Assembly: GCF_900292015.1 (NCBI RefSeq)
Contig: NZ_LR130759.1
Coordinates: forward strand, 2,294,001-2,358,000
Source of the DNA: Mycobacterium basiliense
GTDB taxonomy: Bacteria; Actinomycetota; Actinomycetes; Mycobacteriales; Mycobacteriaceae
Reading direction: 5' to 3'
DNA: 64,000 nucleotides
Made by a program: the position numbers and the translations under genes. Shown one piece after another: positions 49,180 to 61,948 of the stretch (its first letter is position 1; the number at the start of each line of letters is the position of its first letter). The notes beneath the pieces were generated by a model. The model saw only the letters and a list, made by a program, of their open reading frames with translations, had not been told where the DNA came from and made no database searches.

Positions 49180-51021
49180 TCAGAAGGCGTCTTCGGAAAC
49201 GCGCATGATCTCATCGTCGATGGACTCGATGACGGTGCGCACCCCGGATAGTTTCGGCAGCATATTCTTGGCGAAGAAGGCCGCCACGGCGATCTTGCCC
49301 TGGTAGAAGGCGGTGTCACCGTTCGGGTCGTCCTTGGTGTCCGGGCCGGCCAGCGCGGCGTGCGCGACGCCGGCCTGCACCAATAGTCGCCAACCGATGA
49401 TTAAGTCGCCCACCGCGAGCAGGTATCGCACCGACGCCAACCCCACCTTGTAGATGTCTGTCGGGTGTTGCGCGGCCGACATCAGGTATGTGGTCAGCGC
49501 TCCCGTCATCGCGGTGACGTCGTCGAGCGCGGTCTGCAGCAGCGCGGCTTGTGGTTTCAGCGCCGGATCGATGTTGTCGATGGTCTGGCTGATTTGAGCG
49601 GTCACAAACTGCAGCGCCTGACCGTGGTCGCGCACGATCTTGCGGAAGAAGAAGTCCAGCGACTGGATGGCGGTGGTGCCCTCATAGAGGGAATCGATCT
49701 TGGCGTCGCGGATGTACTGCTCGATCGGGTAGTCCGACAAGAACCCCGAACCGCCCAGGGTCTGCAGCGATTCGGTAAGGATTTCATAGGCGCGTTCCGA
49801 GCCGACCCCTTTGACCACGGGCAACAACAGATCGTCCACACGATGCGCCATGTCGTGGTCTGCGCCCGAAACATGTTGTGCGACAGCATCATCCTGGTGT
49901 GCCGCCGCGTAGAGGTAGAGCGCCCGCAGGCCTTCGGCGTAGGCCTTCTGAGTCATGAGACTGCGGCGCACATCGGGGTGGTGCATGATCGTGACCCGCG
50001 GCGCGGTCTTGTCGGTCATCTGGGTCAAATCCGCACCCTGCACCCGCTCCTTGGCATAGGCGAGCGCATTGAGGTAGCCCGTGGACAATGTGCCGCAGGA
50101 CTTGACCCCGATGGTCATCCGAGCGTGTTCGATCACGGTGAACATCTGCGCGATCCCGTTGTGCACGCCGCCCACCAGGTAACCAACCGCGGGCACATCG
50201 GTGGCGCCGAAGGTCACCTCGCAGGTGGGGGAGGACTTCAGGCCCATCTTGTGTTCCAGGCCGGTGACATAGACGCCGTTGCGCGGCCCGAGCTCGCCGG
50301 TGTCGGGATCGAACAGGTAGTTGGGCACGTAGAAAAGACTCAACCCCTTGGTACCTGGTCCGGCGCCTTCGGGGCGGGCCAACACCAGATGGAAGATGTT
50401 CTCAGTTGTGTCGCCCACGTCGCCACCGGAAATGAACCGCTTCACTCCTTCGATGTGCCAGGTGCCATCGGGTTGTTCGATGGCTTTGGCCCGGCCGGCC
50501 CCGACGTCGGAGCCGGCGTCGGGTTCGGTGAGCACCATGGTGGCTTGCCACCCGCGCTCGACTCCCATCGCGGCCCATTGCCGCTGCAGCTCGTTGCCCT
50601 CGACGTAGAGGGACTGAGCCATCGTCGGGCCCAGGAGGAAGAAGCAGGCAGACGGGTTGGCGCAGAAGATCATTTCGTTGACCGCCCAGGTGAGTGGCGG
50701 GGGCGCAGGCATACCGCCGATCTCCTCGGCCAGGCCCAGCCGCCACCACTCGGCGTCTTTGATCGCCTGCACGGTCTTGGCCAATTCGTCGGACACGCTG
50801 ATGGAGTGTGTAGCGGGGTCGAACACCGGCGGATTGCGGTCGGCGGCGGCGAAGGATTCGGCGATCGGCCCCTCGGCCAATCGAGCCGCTTCGGACAGGA
50901 TCGTCCGGACGGTATCGGTATCGAGTTCGCTGTAGCGTCCGGTGCCGAGGACGGCGCCGACATCAAGGACCTCGAAAATGTTGAACTCAAGATCACGGAC
51001 GTTGGCGATGTAGTGCCCCAA
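49180..51021 (-). CDS. fadE15: Acyl-CoA dehydrogenase FadE15
   Basis: 613 residues from TTG 51021, which has GAAGGGAAC seven bases upstream and starts the family sequence [20 protein letters not shown]. It is an FAD enzyme introducing the 2,3-double bond of beta-oxidation. FAD/substrate motifs are [20 protein letters not shown] and [12 protein letters not shown], and the catalytic Glu is in [15 protein letters not shown]. The extra C-terminal 120 residues are typical of the long actinobacterial FadE5/FadE15 type. It is convergent with the SUF operon. Confidence 0.92.
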   Translation of the reverse strand: MGHYIANVRDLEFNIFEVLDVGAVLGTGRYSELDTDTVRTILSEAARLAEGPIAESFAAADRNPPVFDPATHSISVSDELAKTVQAIKDAEWWRLGLAEEIGGMPAPPPLTWAVNEMIFCANPSACFFLLGPTMAQSLYVEGNELQRQWAAMGVERGWQATMVLTEPDAGSDVGAGRAKAIEQPDGTWHIEGVKRFISGGDVGDTTENIFHLVLARPEGAGPGTKGLSLFYVPNYLFDPDTGELGPRNGVYVTGLEHKMGLKSSPTCEVTFGATDVPAVGYLVGGVHNGIAQMFTVIEHARMTIGVKSCGTLSTGYLNALAYAKERVQGADLTQMTDKTAPRVTIMHHPDVRRSLMTQKAYAEGLRALYLYAAAHQDDAVAQHVSGADHDMAHRVDDLLLPVVKGVGSERAYEILTESLQTLGGSGFLSDYPIEQYIRDAKIDSLYEGTTAIQSLDFFFRKIVRDHGQALQFVTAQISQTIDNIDPALKPQAALLQTALDDVTAMTGALTTYLMSAAQHPTDIYKVGLASVRYLLAVGDLIIGWRLLVQAGVAHAALAGPDTKDDPNGDTAFYQGKIAVAAFFAKNMLPKLSGVRTVIESIDDEIMRVSEDAF

Positions 51022-51135
51022 TGCAGTTCCCTTCAGTTGGGCTGAGCGGCGCTTACCTCGGGGATCAGTCTCTCCGAGTGGGCAAAACGTACGCAACCGT
51101 AACCCGCGGCGGGGCGGACTGACCTGCCGCTACCA

Positions 51136-52233
51136 CTAGCCGTTGGCGCCGGCCTGGCCGAACAACAGCCCGCCCGTTCCGCCGAGGCCGTCGGTGCCGG
51201 TTCCGCCGCCAGTGCCGCCGTGACCGCCATTGCCGACCAACAACGCGTTGCCGCCATTGCCCCCGTTTCCGCTCACGCCTCCGCCATCACCACCGGCCCC
51301 TCCGTTGCCGATCAGGCCGGCCTGACCGCCGATCCCGCCGTTGGCGTTCGACCCGCCGGTGCCGCCGGTGCCGCCGTTGCCGATGAAGAACCCGGCGTTA
51401 CCGCCATTGCCAGAGTTCCCCATGGAGCTCGCGCCCCCTCCGGCGCCACCGTTGCCAAATAGCCACGCCCGGCCGCCGCTGCCACCGCCAAAGACACCGC
51501 TGCCGCCATCACCGGCATTGCCCAGCAGCAGCCCGCCATTGCCGCCGGGGCCACCGATCCCAGCCAGACCGCTGGTGCCGCCGGCGCCACCCATGCCGAT
51601 CAGTAGGGCAGAGCCGCCGGCGCCGGCGGTACTGCCGGTGCCGCCCATACCGCCGGCGCCGCCGTTGCCGAGCAGCAGCCCGCCCGTGCCGCCGTTGCCG
51701 CCGAGCGCACCCCCTCCGCCCGTCCCACCGGCGCCGCCGTTGCCGAATAGCCCCGCGGCTCCACCGGCGCCGCCGGCGACCCCGGCGGTGGAGGACGAGA
51801 AGCCCTTGCCCCCATTGCCGAACAGCAGCCCGCCGCCCCCGCCGTTGGGGTTGGCCGCCGTACCGTCGGTACCGTTGCCGATCAGCGGACGGTTGAACAG
51901 CACCTGAGTGGGTGTGTTGATCAAGTCGAGCACCGCCTGCAAGGGGTTGGCGCTGGCGGCCTCGGCGCTGGCATACGCGGCCGCACCGCCGAACAGTCTT
52001 TGTACGAACTGGTCGTGGAAGGCCGCGGCCTGCACGGACAGTGCCTGGTAACCCAAGCCGTGTGCGTCGAAGAACGCCGCTACGGCGGCCGATACCTCGT
52101 CGGCCCCGGCGGCCACCACGGCGGTTGTTTCCGCTGCCGCCGCGGAGTTCGCCTCGCTGATCACCGAACCGATGCGGGCCAGATTCCCGGCCGCTTGGGA
52201 CACAAACTGCGGATCTGCAATAACGAAAGACAT
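51136..52233 (-). CDS. PE_PGRS29: PE_PGRS family protein
   Basis: 365 residues from ATG 52233, with GGAGGTG upstream. Residues 1 to about 95 are a PE domain ([20 protein letters not shown], ending [20 protein letters not shown]) followed by the usual linker [20 protein letters not shown]. From about 130 to the end come Gly-Gly-Ala/Gly-Gly-Asn PGRS repeats with interspersed LLFGNGG units, ending [12 protein letters not shown]. Such proteins are secreted through type VII systems and exposed at the cell surface; the individual role is unknown. The symbol follows synteny with Rv1468c. Confidence 0.88.
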   Translation of the reverse strand: MSFVIADPQFVSQAAGNLARIGSVISEANSAAAAETTAVVAAGADEVSAAVAAFFDAHGLGYQALSVQAAAFHDQFVQRLFGGAAAYASAEAASANPLQAVLDLINTPTQVLFNRPLIGNGTDGTAANPNGGGGGLLFGNGGKGFSSSTAGVAGGAGGAAGLFGNGGAGGTGGGGALGGNGGTGGLLLGNGGAGGMGGTGSTAGAGGSALLIGMGGAGGTSGLAGIGGPGGNGGLLLGNAGDGGSGVFGGGSGGRAWLFGNGGAGGGASSMGNSGNGGNAGFFIGNGGTGGTGGSNANGGIGGQAGLIGNGGAGGDGGGVSGNGGNGGNALLVGNGGHGGTGGGTGTDGLGGTGGLLFGQAGANG

Positions 52234-52563
52234 CGCGCACCTCCAGTGTGACGCGTCAGCGGCCGATGAATTTTATCGCAAATTCCGCAGTTCTGGTTGC
52301 CCAATTTTCCCAGGTCCTCGGGTGAATTTATCTGCACACGTGCAGAATTCGATGCCCCCCGGACGGAGCAACCCAGGCTGCCCTAAGAACCGGCAGAGGT
52401 CGGGACCGCCGCCACACGAGCGTTGCTGAGGTGCTCCGGCTTGCCTTGTGCCAGTGACCAATTCAATCGCATACCGCAACGCAATCGAGATTTTAGGCGA
52501 TCCCTGCGTCCCTAAACTCGGTTCAGCCCAACCAACGCCCACTAGCCCCTGGGAGGCCGCCGA
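52234..52563. other. Divergent intergenic region between PE_PGRS29 and ctpD
   Basis: 330 bases, noticeably more AT-rich near the PE_PGRS start (AATTTTATCG, CAATTTTCCC). No gene is supported. It contains an inverted repeat at 52331-52346 and must carry both divergent promoters. Confidence 0.55.
52331..52346. promoter_or_regulatory. Inverted repeat upstream of ctpD and PE_PGRS29
   Basis: TCTGCACACGTGCAGA: seven-base arms TCTGCAC/GTGCAGA around two bases, with outer GAATT/AATTC half-repeats that extend the dyad imperfectly. It is a candidate binding site for a dimeric regulator, possibly metal-responsive given the adjacent ctpD. Confidence 0.4.
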
Positions 52564-54537
52564 ATGACCCTGACCACGTTCGAAGTAAGTGCGTCCGAGA
52601 CTTCTTGTGACCGTGCTTCGAGCCCTATCGCGCGACCGCTGAGTTGGCGTGCCGCGCTGTGGTCGGTGATGTCCGTGCGTTGGGCAGCAGTCGCGCTGGC
52701 GTTGTTCCTGGCCGGACTGGTCACTCAGCTCAATGCCGCCCCGCAGGTCGTGTGGTGGTCGCTGTATCTGGCCTGCTACCTCGCCGGTGGCTGGGGTTCG
52801 GCGTGGGCAGGCGCACAAGCCTTGCGGAACAAGGCACTTGACGTCGATCTGTTGATGATCGTGGCAGCGATCGGCGCAGTGGCCATCGGGCAGATCTTCG
52901 ATGGTGCGCTGTTGATCGTGATCTTTGCGACATCGGGTGCGCTCGATGACGTCGCCACCAAACACACCGAGGACTCGGTCAAGGGCCTGCTGGACCTCGC
53001 GCCGGATCGGGCCGTGGTGCTCGACGGTGATGGCACCGAGCGGGTGGTGGCCGCCGGCGAGCTGGTGGTAGGTGACCGGGTGGTGGTCCGGCCGGGGGAG
53101 CGGATACCCGCCGACGGTGCCGTGCTCTCCGGATTTTCTGAGGTCGACCAATGCTCTATCACCGGTGAGTCCATGCCGGCGGCCAAGAGCCGCGGCGACG
53201 AGGTGTTTGCCGGCACCGTGAACGGGTCAGGCGTCCTGCAGGTACTGGTCACCCGCGACCCGTCCCAGACCGTGGTTGCTCGAATCGTTGAACTGGTGGC
53301 CGAAGCTTCGGCTACCAAGGCCAAGACTCAATTATTTATCGAAAAGATTGAGCAGCGTTACTCCATTACCGTGGTGGCAGCCACCCTTGCGCTGGTCGCC
53401 ATTCCGCTGATGTTGGGTGCCCCGTTGCAGCCAGTCTTGTTGCGCGCCATGACGTTTATGATCGTGGCGTCCCCGTGTGCGGTCGTGCTGGCCACCATGC
53501 CGCCGTTGCTGTCGGCGATCGCCAACGCCGGCCGGCACGGAGTCTTGGTCAAATCCGCTGTCGTCGTTGAACACCTCGCCGCCACCAGCGTCGTCGCGCT
53601 GGACAAGACCGGCACCTTGACCTGTGGCGTACCACAATTGACCATGGTCGAGCCGCTCAGACCCGAAGCGGTCGGGGTCCGCAAACTGCTTCAATTGGCG
53701 GCTGCTGCAGAACAATCCAGCGAACACCCGCTTGGACGAGCCATCGTCGAAGAAGTCCGTAGGCGCGGCATCGTCATCCCGGTCGCCGACGATTTCCGGG
53801 CACTGCCCGGCCGCGGGGTTCGGGCCATCGTGGGGCGAGACTTTGTCGAGGTGTGCAGCCCGCACAGTTATCGGGGTGCACCCCTGTCCGAACTTGAACC
53901 GATCCTGGCGGCGGGGGCCACGGCCGCCGTGGTCATGCTGAACGGCGTTGCCGTCGGAGTGCTTGGACTCACCGATCAGGTGCGGGTTGATGCCGCGGAA
54001 TCCGTGGCGTCGTTGGCCACGCTGACAGTCGCACCGCCACTGTTGCTCACCGGCGACAACCAATGCGCGGCCGGGCGGGTGGCCCAGCACGCCGGGATTA
54101 CCGATGTGCGTGCCGCATTGCTCCCCGAGCAAAAGGTGCAGGCGGTTCGCGCACTGCAGGAAAGCGGCCACCGAGTGCTCGTGGTCGGAGACGGCGTCAA
54201 CGACGCCCCGGCCATGGCGGCAGCCCGCACGTCGATCGCGATGGGCGCCGGTGCCGACCTGACGTTGCAGACCGCCGACGGCGTCACGGTACGCGACGAA
54301 CTGCATTCGATTCCGACGATCATCGGGCTGGCTCGGCAGGCTCGGCGCGTGGTGACCGCCAACCTGATCATCGCGGGCACTTTCATCACCGTCTTGGTGT
54401 TGTGGGATCTGTTCGGGACGTTGCCACTACCGCTGGGCGTGGCCGGTCACGAAGGGTCTACGGTGCTCGTCGCCCTCAACGGTATGCGGCTGCTGACCAA
54501 CCGGTCCTGGCGTACCGCCGCGTCCGGTGTGCGTTGA
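52564..54537 (+). CDS. ctpD: P1B-type metal-transporting ATPase CtpD
   Basis: 657 residues. There are six or so membrane helices and no N-terminal metal-binding domain. The transport motif is SPCAV in MIVASPCAVVLAT, and HEGST in the last helices marks the P1B-4 class (Co2+/Ni2+, possibly Fe2+). The phosphorylation site DKTGTLT, the TGES actuator motif and GDGVNDAPAM are intact. The M. tuberculosis/M. smegmatis orthologue has been described as a Co/Ni efflux ATPase. Two thioredoxins follow on the same strand, 113 bases and about 70 bases apart, probably in one operon. Confidence 0.93.
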   Translation: MTLTTFEVSASETSCDRASSPIARPLSWRAALWSVMSVRWAAVALALFLAGLVTQLNAAPQVVWWSLYLACYLAGGWGSAWAGAQALRNKALDVDLLMIVAAIGAVAIGQIFDGALLIVIFATSGALDDVATKHTEDSVKGLLDLAPDRAVVLDGDGTERVVAAGELVVGDRVVVRPGERIPADGAVLSGFSEVDQCSITGESMPAAKSRGDEVFAGTVNGSGVLQVLVTRDPSQTVVARIVELVAEASATKAKTQLFIEKIEQRYSITVVAATLALVAIPLMLGAPLQPVLLRAMTFMIVASPCAVVLATMPPLLSAIANAGRHGVLVKSAVVVEHLAATSVVALDKTGTLTCGVPQLTMVEPLRPEAVGVRKLLQLAAAAEQSSEHPLGRAIVEEVRRRGIVIPVADDFRALPGRGVRAIVGRDFVEVCSPHSYRGAPLSELEPILAAGATAAVVMLNGVAVGVLGLTDQVRVDAAESVASLATLTVAPPLLLTGDNQCAAGRVAQHAGITDVRAALLPEQKVQAVRALQESGHRVLVVGDGVNDAPAMAAARTSIAMGAGADLTLQTADGVTVRDELHSIPTIIGLARQARRVVTANLIIAGTFITVLVLWDLFGTLPLPLGVAGHEGSTVLVALNGMRLLTNRSWRTAASGVR

Positions 54538-54650
54538 GGCCTTAGAAATCGCCGGCGATTCTGCGGCATGCGACGTACGCTCGACTTCGCCGGGTCGACG
54601 ACGAGCGTAGGTGCCAGGCAGGGCACGCGGCGAGGACGTAAAGAGGACAG

Positions 54651-55007
54651 GTGGCTACCCAAGATCTCACCCTCGCGAATTTCCGGCAGACTGTGTACGG
54701 CAACGACAACGTGCTGGTGTACGTATGGGCGCCGTTGTGCGCCCCGTGCGACGTGTTCACGCCGACCTACGAAGAGTCGTCGGACAAATATCCCGACATC
54801 GTGTATGGCAAAGTCAACTACGAAACCGAGCAAGAGCTGGTTTCGATGGCTCAGGTCAAGCACTTGCCAACATTGATGGCGTTCAAAAAGGGTAAGCTGG
54901 TGTTCAAACAGGCCGGCATCGCCAATCCCAACGTTATGGACGACTTGGTGGGACACCTCCGGGTGTGGAACGTGCCATCACCGGCGAGCCGGCGGGGTCT
55001 GCTCTAG
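54651..55007 (+). CDS. trxA: Thioredoxin-like protein TrxA with atypical active site
   Basis: 118 residues from GTG 54651, with AGAGGACAG upstream. It has a thioredoxin fold (DLTLANFRQTVYGNDNVLVY, then the cis-Pro in KHLPTLMAFKKG). The active site reads WAPLCAPC: the usual WCGPC Trp-Cys pair is replaced so that the motif is CAPC with Leu before it. This suggests altered redox potential or a role other than general disulfide reduction. It is encoded after the metal pump ctpD and before a canonical thioredoxin paralogue. Confidence 0.88.
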   Translation: MATQDLTLANFRQTVYGNDNVLVYVWAPLCAPCDVFTPTYEESSDKYPDIVYGKVNYETEQELVSMAQVKHLPTLMAFKKGKLVFKQAGIANPNVMDDLVGHLRVWNVPSPASRRGLL

Positions 55008-55081
55008 ACGGCTTGACCGCGCAGAAATCGGCACAGAAATCGGGCGGAACAAAGACACCGGTGTGTGTCGTTATGGCAAAC

Positions 55082-55411
55082 ATGGCAACCCAAGACTTGA
55101 CCGCTGACCAGTTCAACGAGACCGTGACCGGTAACGACATGGTGCTGATCGACTTCTGGGCCTCCTGGTGCGGCCCGTGTCGTTCGTTTGCGCCGACATT
55201 TCAGGCGTCGTCGGAGAAACACCCCGACATCGTCTATGCCAAAGTCGATACCGAGGCCGAACAAGAATTGGCCGCGGCCGCCCAGATCCAGTCCATCCCC
55301 ACGCTGATGGCTTTCAAGAAGGGCCAGCTGCTGTTCAATCAGCCCGGCGCCTTGCCGCCGGCGGCCCTAGAGGACCTGGTGCAACAGCTCAAATCCTTCG
55401 AAGTCGCGTAG
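55082..55411 (+). CDS. trxB1: Thioredoxin TrxB (canonical WCGPC)
   Basis: 109 residues from ATG 55082; ATG 55073 is in the same frame and equally possible. The canonical active site WASWCGPCRSFAPTF and the cis-Pro loop QSIPTLMAFKKGQLLFNQ are present. It is a cytosolic disulfide reductase working with thioredoxin reductase. The start MATQDLT matches that of trxA, showing a tandem duplication in which one copy kept the standard active site and the other diverged. Confidence 0.92.
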   Translation: MATQDLTADQFNETVTGNDMVLIDFWASWCGPCRSFAPTFQASSEKHPDIVYAKVDTEAEQELAAAAQIQSIPTLMAFKKGQLLFNQPGALPPAALEDLVQQLKSFEVA

Positions 55412-55495
55412 GTGTTCCTAGGCATTCACTATGCCTAGTGTTGCGATCGCGGCGCTGCAACGCGGTATCGGAACCGTCCGCGATACCGTGCACAA

Positions 55496-56305
55496 GTGAC
55501 TTTGGTCCTGCTCGAACACCCGCGCCCGGAAATTGCGCTCATCACCCTGAATCGGCCAGAGCGGATGAACTCCATGGCGTTCGACGTCATGGTGCCGCTC
55601 AAAGAGGCCCTTGCGGAGGTAACCCACGACAACTCCGTGCGGGTGCTGGTGCTGACCGGGGCGGGTCGGGGTTTTTCCTCCGGGGCGGATCACAAGTCCG
55701 CCGGAGTCGTACCGCACGTTGAGGGTTTGACTCGGCCCACGTATGCGCTGCGTTCGATGGAACTGCTCGACGACATCATTTTGATGCTGCGGCGGTTGCA
55801 CCAGCCGGTGATCGCCGCAGTCAACGGGCCGGCGATCGGCGGAGGGCTGTGTCTGGCGCTGGCCGCAGACATCCGGGTGGCATCGACTAGCGCCTACTTC
55901 CGAGCCGCCGGTATTAACAACGGGCTGACCGCGAGCGAATTGGGGTTGAGCTACCTGTTGCCCCGGGCCATCGGATCCTCGCGCGCGTTCGAGATCATGC
56001 TGACCGGACGTGACGTCAGCGCGGATGAAGCCGAGCGCATCGGATTGGTGTCCTGCCGGGTGCCTGATGGCCAGCTGCTGGATACCTGTTATGCCATCGC
56101 CGCGCGCATGGCGGCGTTCTCGCGCCCGGGAATAGAGTTGACCAAACGCACACTATGGAGTGGACTAGACGCCGCTAGCCTGGAAGGGCACATGCAGGCC
56201 GAGGGTCTGGGACAACTTTTTGTGCGCCTGCTGACCCAAAACTTCGAAGAAGCAGTTGCCGCGCGCGCCGAGAAGCGGCCGCCGGTGTTCACCGACGATA
56301 AGTAG
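55496..56305 (+). CDS. echA12: Enoyl-CoA hydratase/isomerase family protein EchA12
   Basis: 269 residues from GTG 55496. It is a crotonase-fold enzyme. The oxyanion-hole motifs are GRGFSSGADHKS (near 60-72) and VNGPAIGGGLCLALAADIRV (near 105-125). The usual second catalytic Glu region reads LTASELGLSYLLPRAIGSSR, so Glu is present near residue 144. The start may lie further upstream in the M. tuberculosis annotation, but no better site was seen. Probable role in fatty-acid oxidation. Confidence 0.87.
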   Translation: MTLVLLEHPRPEIALITLNRPERMNSMAFDVMVPLKEALAEVTHDNSVRVLVLTGAGRGFSSGADHKSAGVVPHVEGLTRPTYALRSMELLDDIILMLRRLHQPVIAAVNGPAIGGGLCLALAADIRVASTSAYFRAAGINNGLTASELGLSYLLPRAIGSSRAFEIMLTGRDVSADEAERIGLVSCRVPDGQLLDTCYAIAARMAAFSRPGIELTKRTLWSGLDAASLEGHMQAEGLGQLFVRLLTQNFEEAVAARAEKRPPVFTDDK

Positions 56306-56329
56306 CATCCGCAACACAGGAGAGAGATT

Positions 56330-57967
56330 GTGATCACGGCCACGGACCTCGAAGTCCGCGCTGGCGCGCGCATCTTGCTCTCACCTGACGGCCCCGATTT
56401 GCGGGTGCAGCCCGGCGATCGCATCGGCCTGGTCGGTCGCAATGGCGCGGGCAAGACCACAACCTTGCGCATCCTGGCCGGTGAAAGCGAACCCTATTCC
56501 GGCTCGGTCACCAGATCCGGTGAAATTGGCTACCTGCCACAAGATCCCAAAGAGGGTGATTTGGATGTGCTGGCCCGCGACCGAGTGCTGTCGGCTCGTG
56601 GACTGGACGTCTTGCTCACCGATCTGGAAAAGCAGCAGGCACTCATGGCCGAGGTTGCTGACGACGATGCCCGCGACCGGGCCATCCGCCGCTACGGCCA
56701 ACTGGAGGAGCGGTTTGTTGCCCTGGGTGGCTATGGCGCCGAAAGCGAAGCCAGCCGGATCTGTGCCAGCCTCGGTTTGCCCGAGCGGGTGCTGACACAG
56801 CAGTTACATACCCTCTCCGGTGGCCAGCGCCGCCGTGTCGAGTTGGCGCGTATTCTGTTCGCCGCGTCCGAGGGAGGCGCTGGTGCCTCAGGTTCCGGGG
56901 CGGTCTTGTTGCTCGACGAGCCGACCAACCACCTTGATGCGGATTCGGTTGGCTGGCTGCGAGATTTCCTCCGTTCGCACACCGGGGGCTTGATCATCAT
57001 CAGTCACAACGTGGAGCTGCTCGCCGATGTCGTCAATCGGGTGTGGTTCCTGGACGCAGTGCGCGGCGAGGTCGACGTCTACAACATGGGCTGGCACAAG
57101 TACCTCGACGCCCGGGCCACCGACGAGCAGCGCCGTCGCCGGGAACGTGCCAACGCCGAACGCAAGGCCGCCGCCCTGCGCACCCAGGCCGCCAAATTGG
57201 GCGCCAAGGCCACAAAGGCCGTTGCCGCCCAAAACATGTTGCGTCGTGCCGATCGGATGATGGCCGCCCTCGACGAAGACCGGGTGGCCGACAAAGTGGC
57301 CCGGATCAAATTCCCTACTCCGGCTGCCTGCGGTCGCGTACCGCTGGTGGTTAAGGGGCTGAGCAAGACGTATGGGTCACTCGAGGTGTTCACCGGAGTG
57401 GATCTGGCGATCGATCGGGGCTCGCGCGTGGTGGTGCTCGGCCTCAATGGCGCGGGCAAGACCACACTGCTGCGGCTGTTGGCGGGCGTCGAGCAACCTG
57501 ATACCGGAGCGTTGGAACCCGGACACGGCTTGCGGATCGGCTATTTCGCGCAGGAGCATGACACGCTCGATAACGACGCGACCGTCTGGGAGAACATCCG
57601 CCACGCTGCACCCGAATCCGGAGAGCAAGATCTGCGGGGTCTATTGGGCGCGTTCATGTTCAGCGGCGCGCAGCTCGACCAAACGGCGGGCACATTGTCC
57701 GGCGGGGAGAAGACCCGGCTGGCATTGGCCGGCTTGGTGGCCTCCACGGCAAACGTCTTGCTGCTCGACGAGCCGACCAACAATCTCGACCCCGCCTCGC
57801 GTGAACAGGTCCTCGACGCGCTGCGCAGCTATCAGGGCGCAGTGGTGTTGGTGACACACGATCCCGGTGCGGCCGAGGCGCTCGATCCGCAACGCGTCGT
57901 GCTGCTACCCGACGCCACCGAGGACTATTGGTCGCAGGAGTACCGGGACCTCATCGAGCTGGCCTGA
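56330..57967 (+). CDS. ABC-F family ATPase, Rv1473-type
   Basis: 545 residues with two ABC domains in tandem and no membrane helix. First domain: Walker A GLVGRNGAGKTTTLRILAGE and signature LSGGQRRRVELARILFA. Second domain: VLGLNGAGKTTLLRLLAGVE and LSGGEKTRLALAGL with LLLDEPTNNLDP. Between them is the charged ABC-F linker (about 255-300, rich in Arg/Lys/Ala). ABC-F proteins act on the ribosome and some protect it from antibiotics; older annotation as a macrolide transporter is not supported by the absence of a transmembrane part. GTG 56330 follows AGGAGAGAG. Confidence 0.92.
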   Translation: MITATDLEVRAGARILLSPDGPDLRVQPGDRIGLVGRNGAGKTTTLRILAGESEPYSGSVTRSGEIGYLPQDPKEGDLDVLARDRVLSARGLDVLLTDLEKQQALMAEVADDDARDRAIRRYGQLEERFVALGGYGAESEASRICASLGLPERVLTQQLHTLSGGQRRRVELARILFAASEGGAGASGSGAVLLLDEPTNHLDADSVGWLRDFLRSHTGGLIIISHNVELLADVVNRVWFLDAVRGEVDVYNMGWHKYLDARATDEQRRRRERANAERKAAALRTQAAKLGAKATKAVAAQNMLRRADRMMAALDEDRVADKVARIKFPTPAACGRVPLVVKGLSKTYGSLEVFTGVDLAIDRGSRVVVLGLNGAGKTTLLRLLAGVEQPDTGALEPGHGLRIGYFAQEHDTLDNDATVWENIRHAAPESGEQDLRGLLGAFMFSGAQLDQTAGTLSGGEKTRLALAGLVASTANVLLLDEPTNNLDPASREQVLDALRSYQGAVVLVTHDPGAAEALDPQRVVLLPDATEDYWSQEYRDLIELA

Positions 57968-58051
57968 ATAACCGCAGGCGATTTCGCCCAAAGCAGCCCC
58001 TTGGTGGCAGTGGGTTCTTACGCTAGGTGCCTGGGGTCGATGGAGGTACCG

Positions 58052-58243
58052 ATGCGAAAGTCAAAGAAGACACGCGACCAGCTGTTGGATGAGCTGCGCA
58101 ACGCCTATGAGGCCGGGGCCAGCATTCGCAATTTGGCGGCCACCACCGGCCGAAGCTACGGATCCGTCCATAGCATGCTGCGTGAATCAGGTACCGCGAT
58201 GCGCAGCCGCGGCGGACCCAATCACCGGTCCCGGCTGCGCTGA
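58052..58243 (+). CDS. Small helix-turn-helix protein, Rv1473A-type
   Basis: 63 residues from ATG 58052, which has GGAGGTACC upstream. The sequence DELRNAYEAGASIRNLAATT followed by GRSYGSVHSMLRESG forms one helix-turn-helix of the Sin/ResD-like or homeodomain-like type, with basic ends (MRKSKKTRD and RSRGGPNHRSRLR). It is probably a DNA-binding protein of unknown target. It lies 84 bases after the ABC-F gene and is convergent with the TetR gene. Confidence 0.75.
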   Translation: MRKSKKTRDQLLDELRNAYEAGASIRNLAATTGRSYGSVHSMLRESGTAMRSRGGPNHRSRLR

Positions 58244-58307
58244 GCGCTCCCAGCGCCACCGCCCAGACCTCGTCGGTCTTGCTATCGCGGTCTGCTCGCG
58301 CGCCAAA

Positions 58308-58871
58308 TCAGCTGCGGCGCACCGAGTTCTCCACCAGGTCGAGTACCGCGGTAAGCCGTTGCGGGTCTTCGCCGGAGGCCAGCCGGGCCACCAGGCCGTC
58401 GAGCACGAGGTCCAGGTAGCACTGCAGCACCTCACTGGGAACGTCGTCACGCACCCGGTTTGCCTGCTTCTGCCGACGTAGCCGATCGGTGGTTGCCGCG
58501 GCCAGTTCCGCGGAGCGCTCCGCCCAGCCCCGGCTGAATTCCGGGTCGTTGCGCAGCTTGCGGGCGATCTCCAGCCGGGTGGCCAGCCAGTCGAACTGGT
58601 CTGGCGCGGCAAGCATGTCGCGCATCACCTGGATGAGGCCTTCACGGGCCGCGACATCGGCCATCCGCTCGGCATCCTCGTGGGCCAGCGCGAAGAACAG
58701 CGCGTCCTTGTCCCGGAAGTGGTGGAAGATCGCGCCGCGCGACATACCGATCGCCTTTTCCAGACGCCGGACCGTGGCCTTGTCGTAGCCGAACTCGGCA
58801 AAGCAGCGGCGAGCGCCGTCGAGGATCTGGCGGCGGCGGGCCGCCAGATGGTCCTCGCTGACCTTGGGCAC
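58308..58871 (-). CDS. TetR-family regulator downstream of acn (AcnR-like)
   Basis: 187 residues. The N-terminal HTH ILDGARRCFAEFGYDKATVR followed by RLEKAIGMSRGAIFHHFRDKDALF is typical TetR. The C-terminal domain is all-helical. The gene starts nine bases after the acn stop, the same arrangement as acn-acnR in corynebacteria, where AcnR represses acn. Autoregulation of the acn operon is therefore likely, by analogy only. Confidence 0.88.
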   Translation of the reverse strand: MPKVSEDHLAARRRQILDGARRCFAEFGYDKATVRRLEKAIGMSRGAIFHHFRDKDALFFALAHEDAERMADVAAREGLIQVMRDMLAAPDQFDWLATRLEIARKLRNDPEFSRGWAERSAELAAATTDRLRRQKQANRVRDDVPSEVLQCYLDLVLDGLVARLASGEDPQRLTAVLDLVENSVRRS

Positions 58872-58880
58872 GGTTCGGGG

Positions 58881-61816
<2,936 letters not shown>

Positions 61817-61948
61817 TGTGACGGCACCCGTATGGGTCAGTCTTGTCGTGCCCGGCGCGTGGGGGAACCCCTTGCCGGCGGGTGGTGCACAGGAGTGCTT
61901 GCCCTCGCGTACGGTGCCTGTAGCACCGAGGTGTGAGAGGAGGACGCC

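Noticed and set aside
49465..51045. 526-codon plus-strand frame opposite fadE15
   Set aside because: It is a by-product of third-position GC bias in fadE15, which has full acyl-CoA dehydrogenase motifs. The opposite translation is His/Arg/Gly-rich with no domain.
51341..51907. Pro-rich plus-strand frame opposite the PE_PGRS gene
   Set aside because: The reverse of GGAGG repeats always reads Pro/Ala/Leu. The PE domain and ribosome site are on the minus strand.
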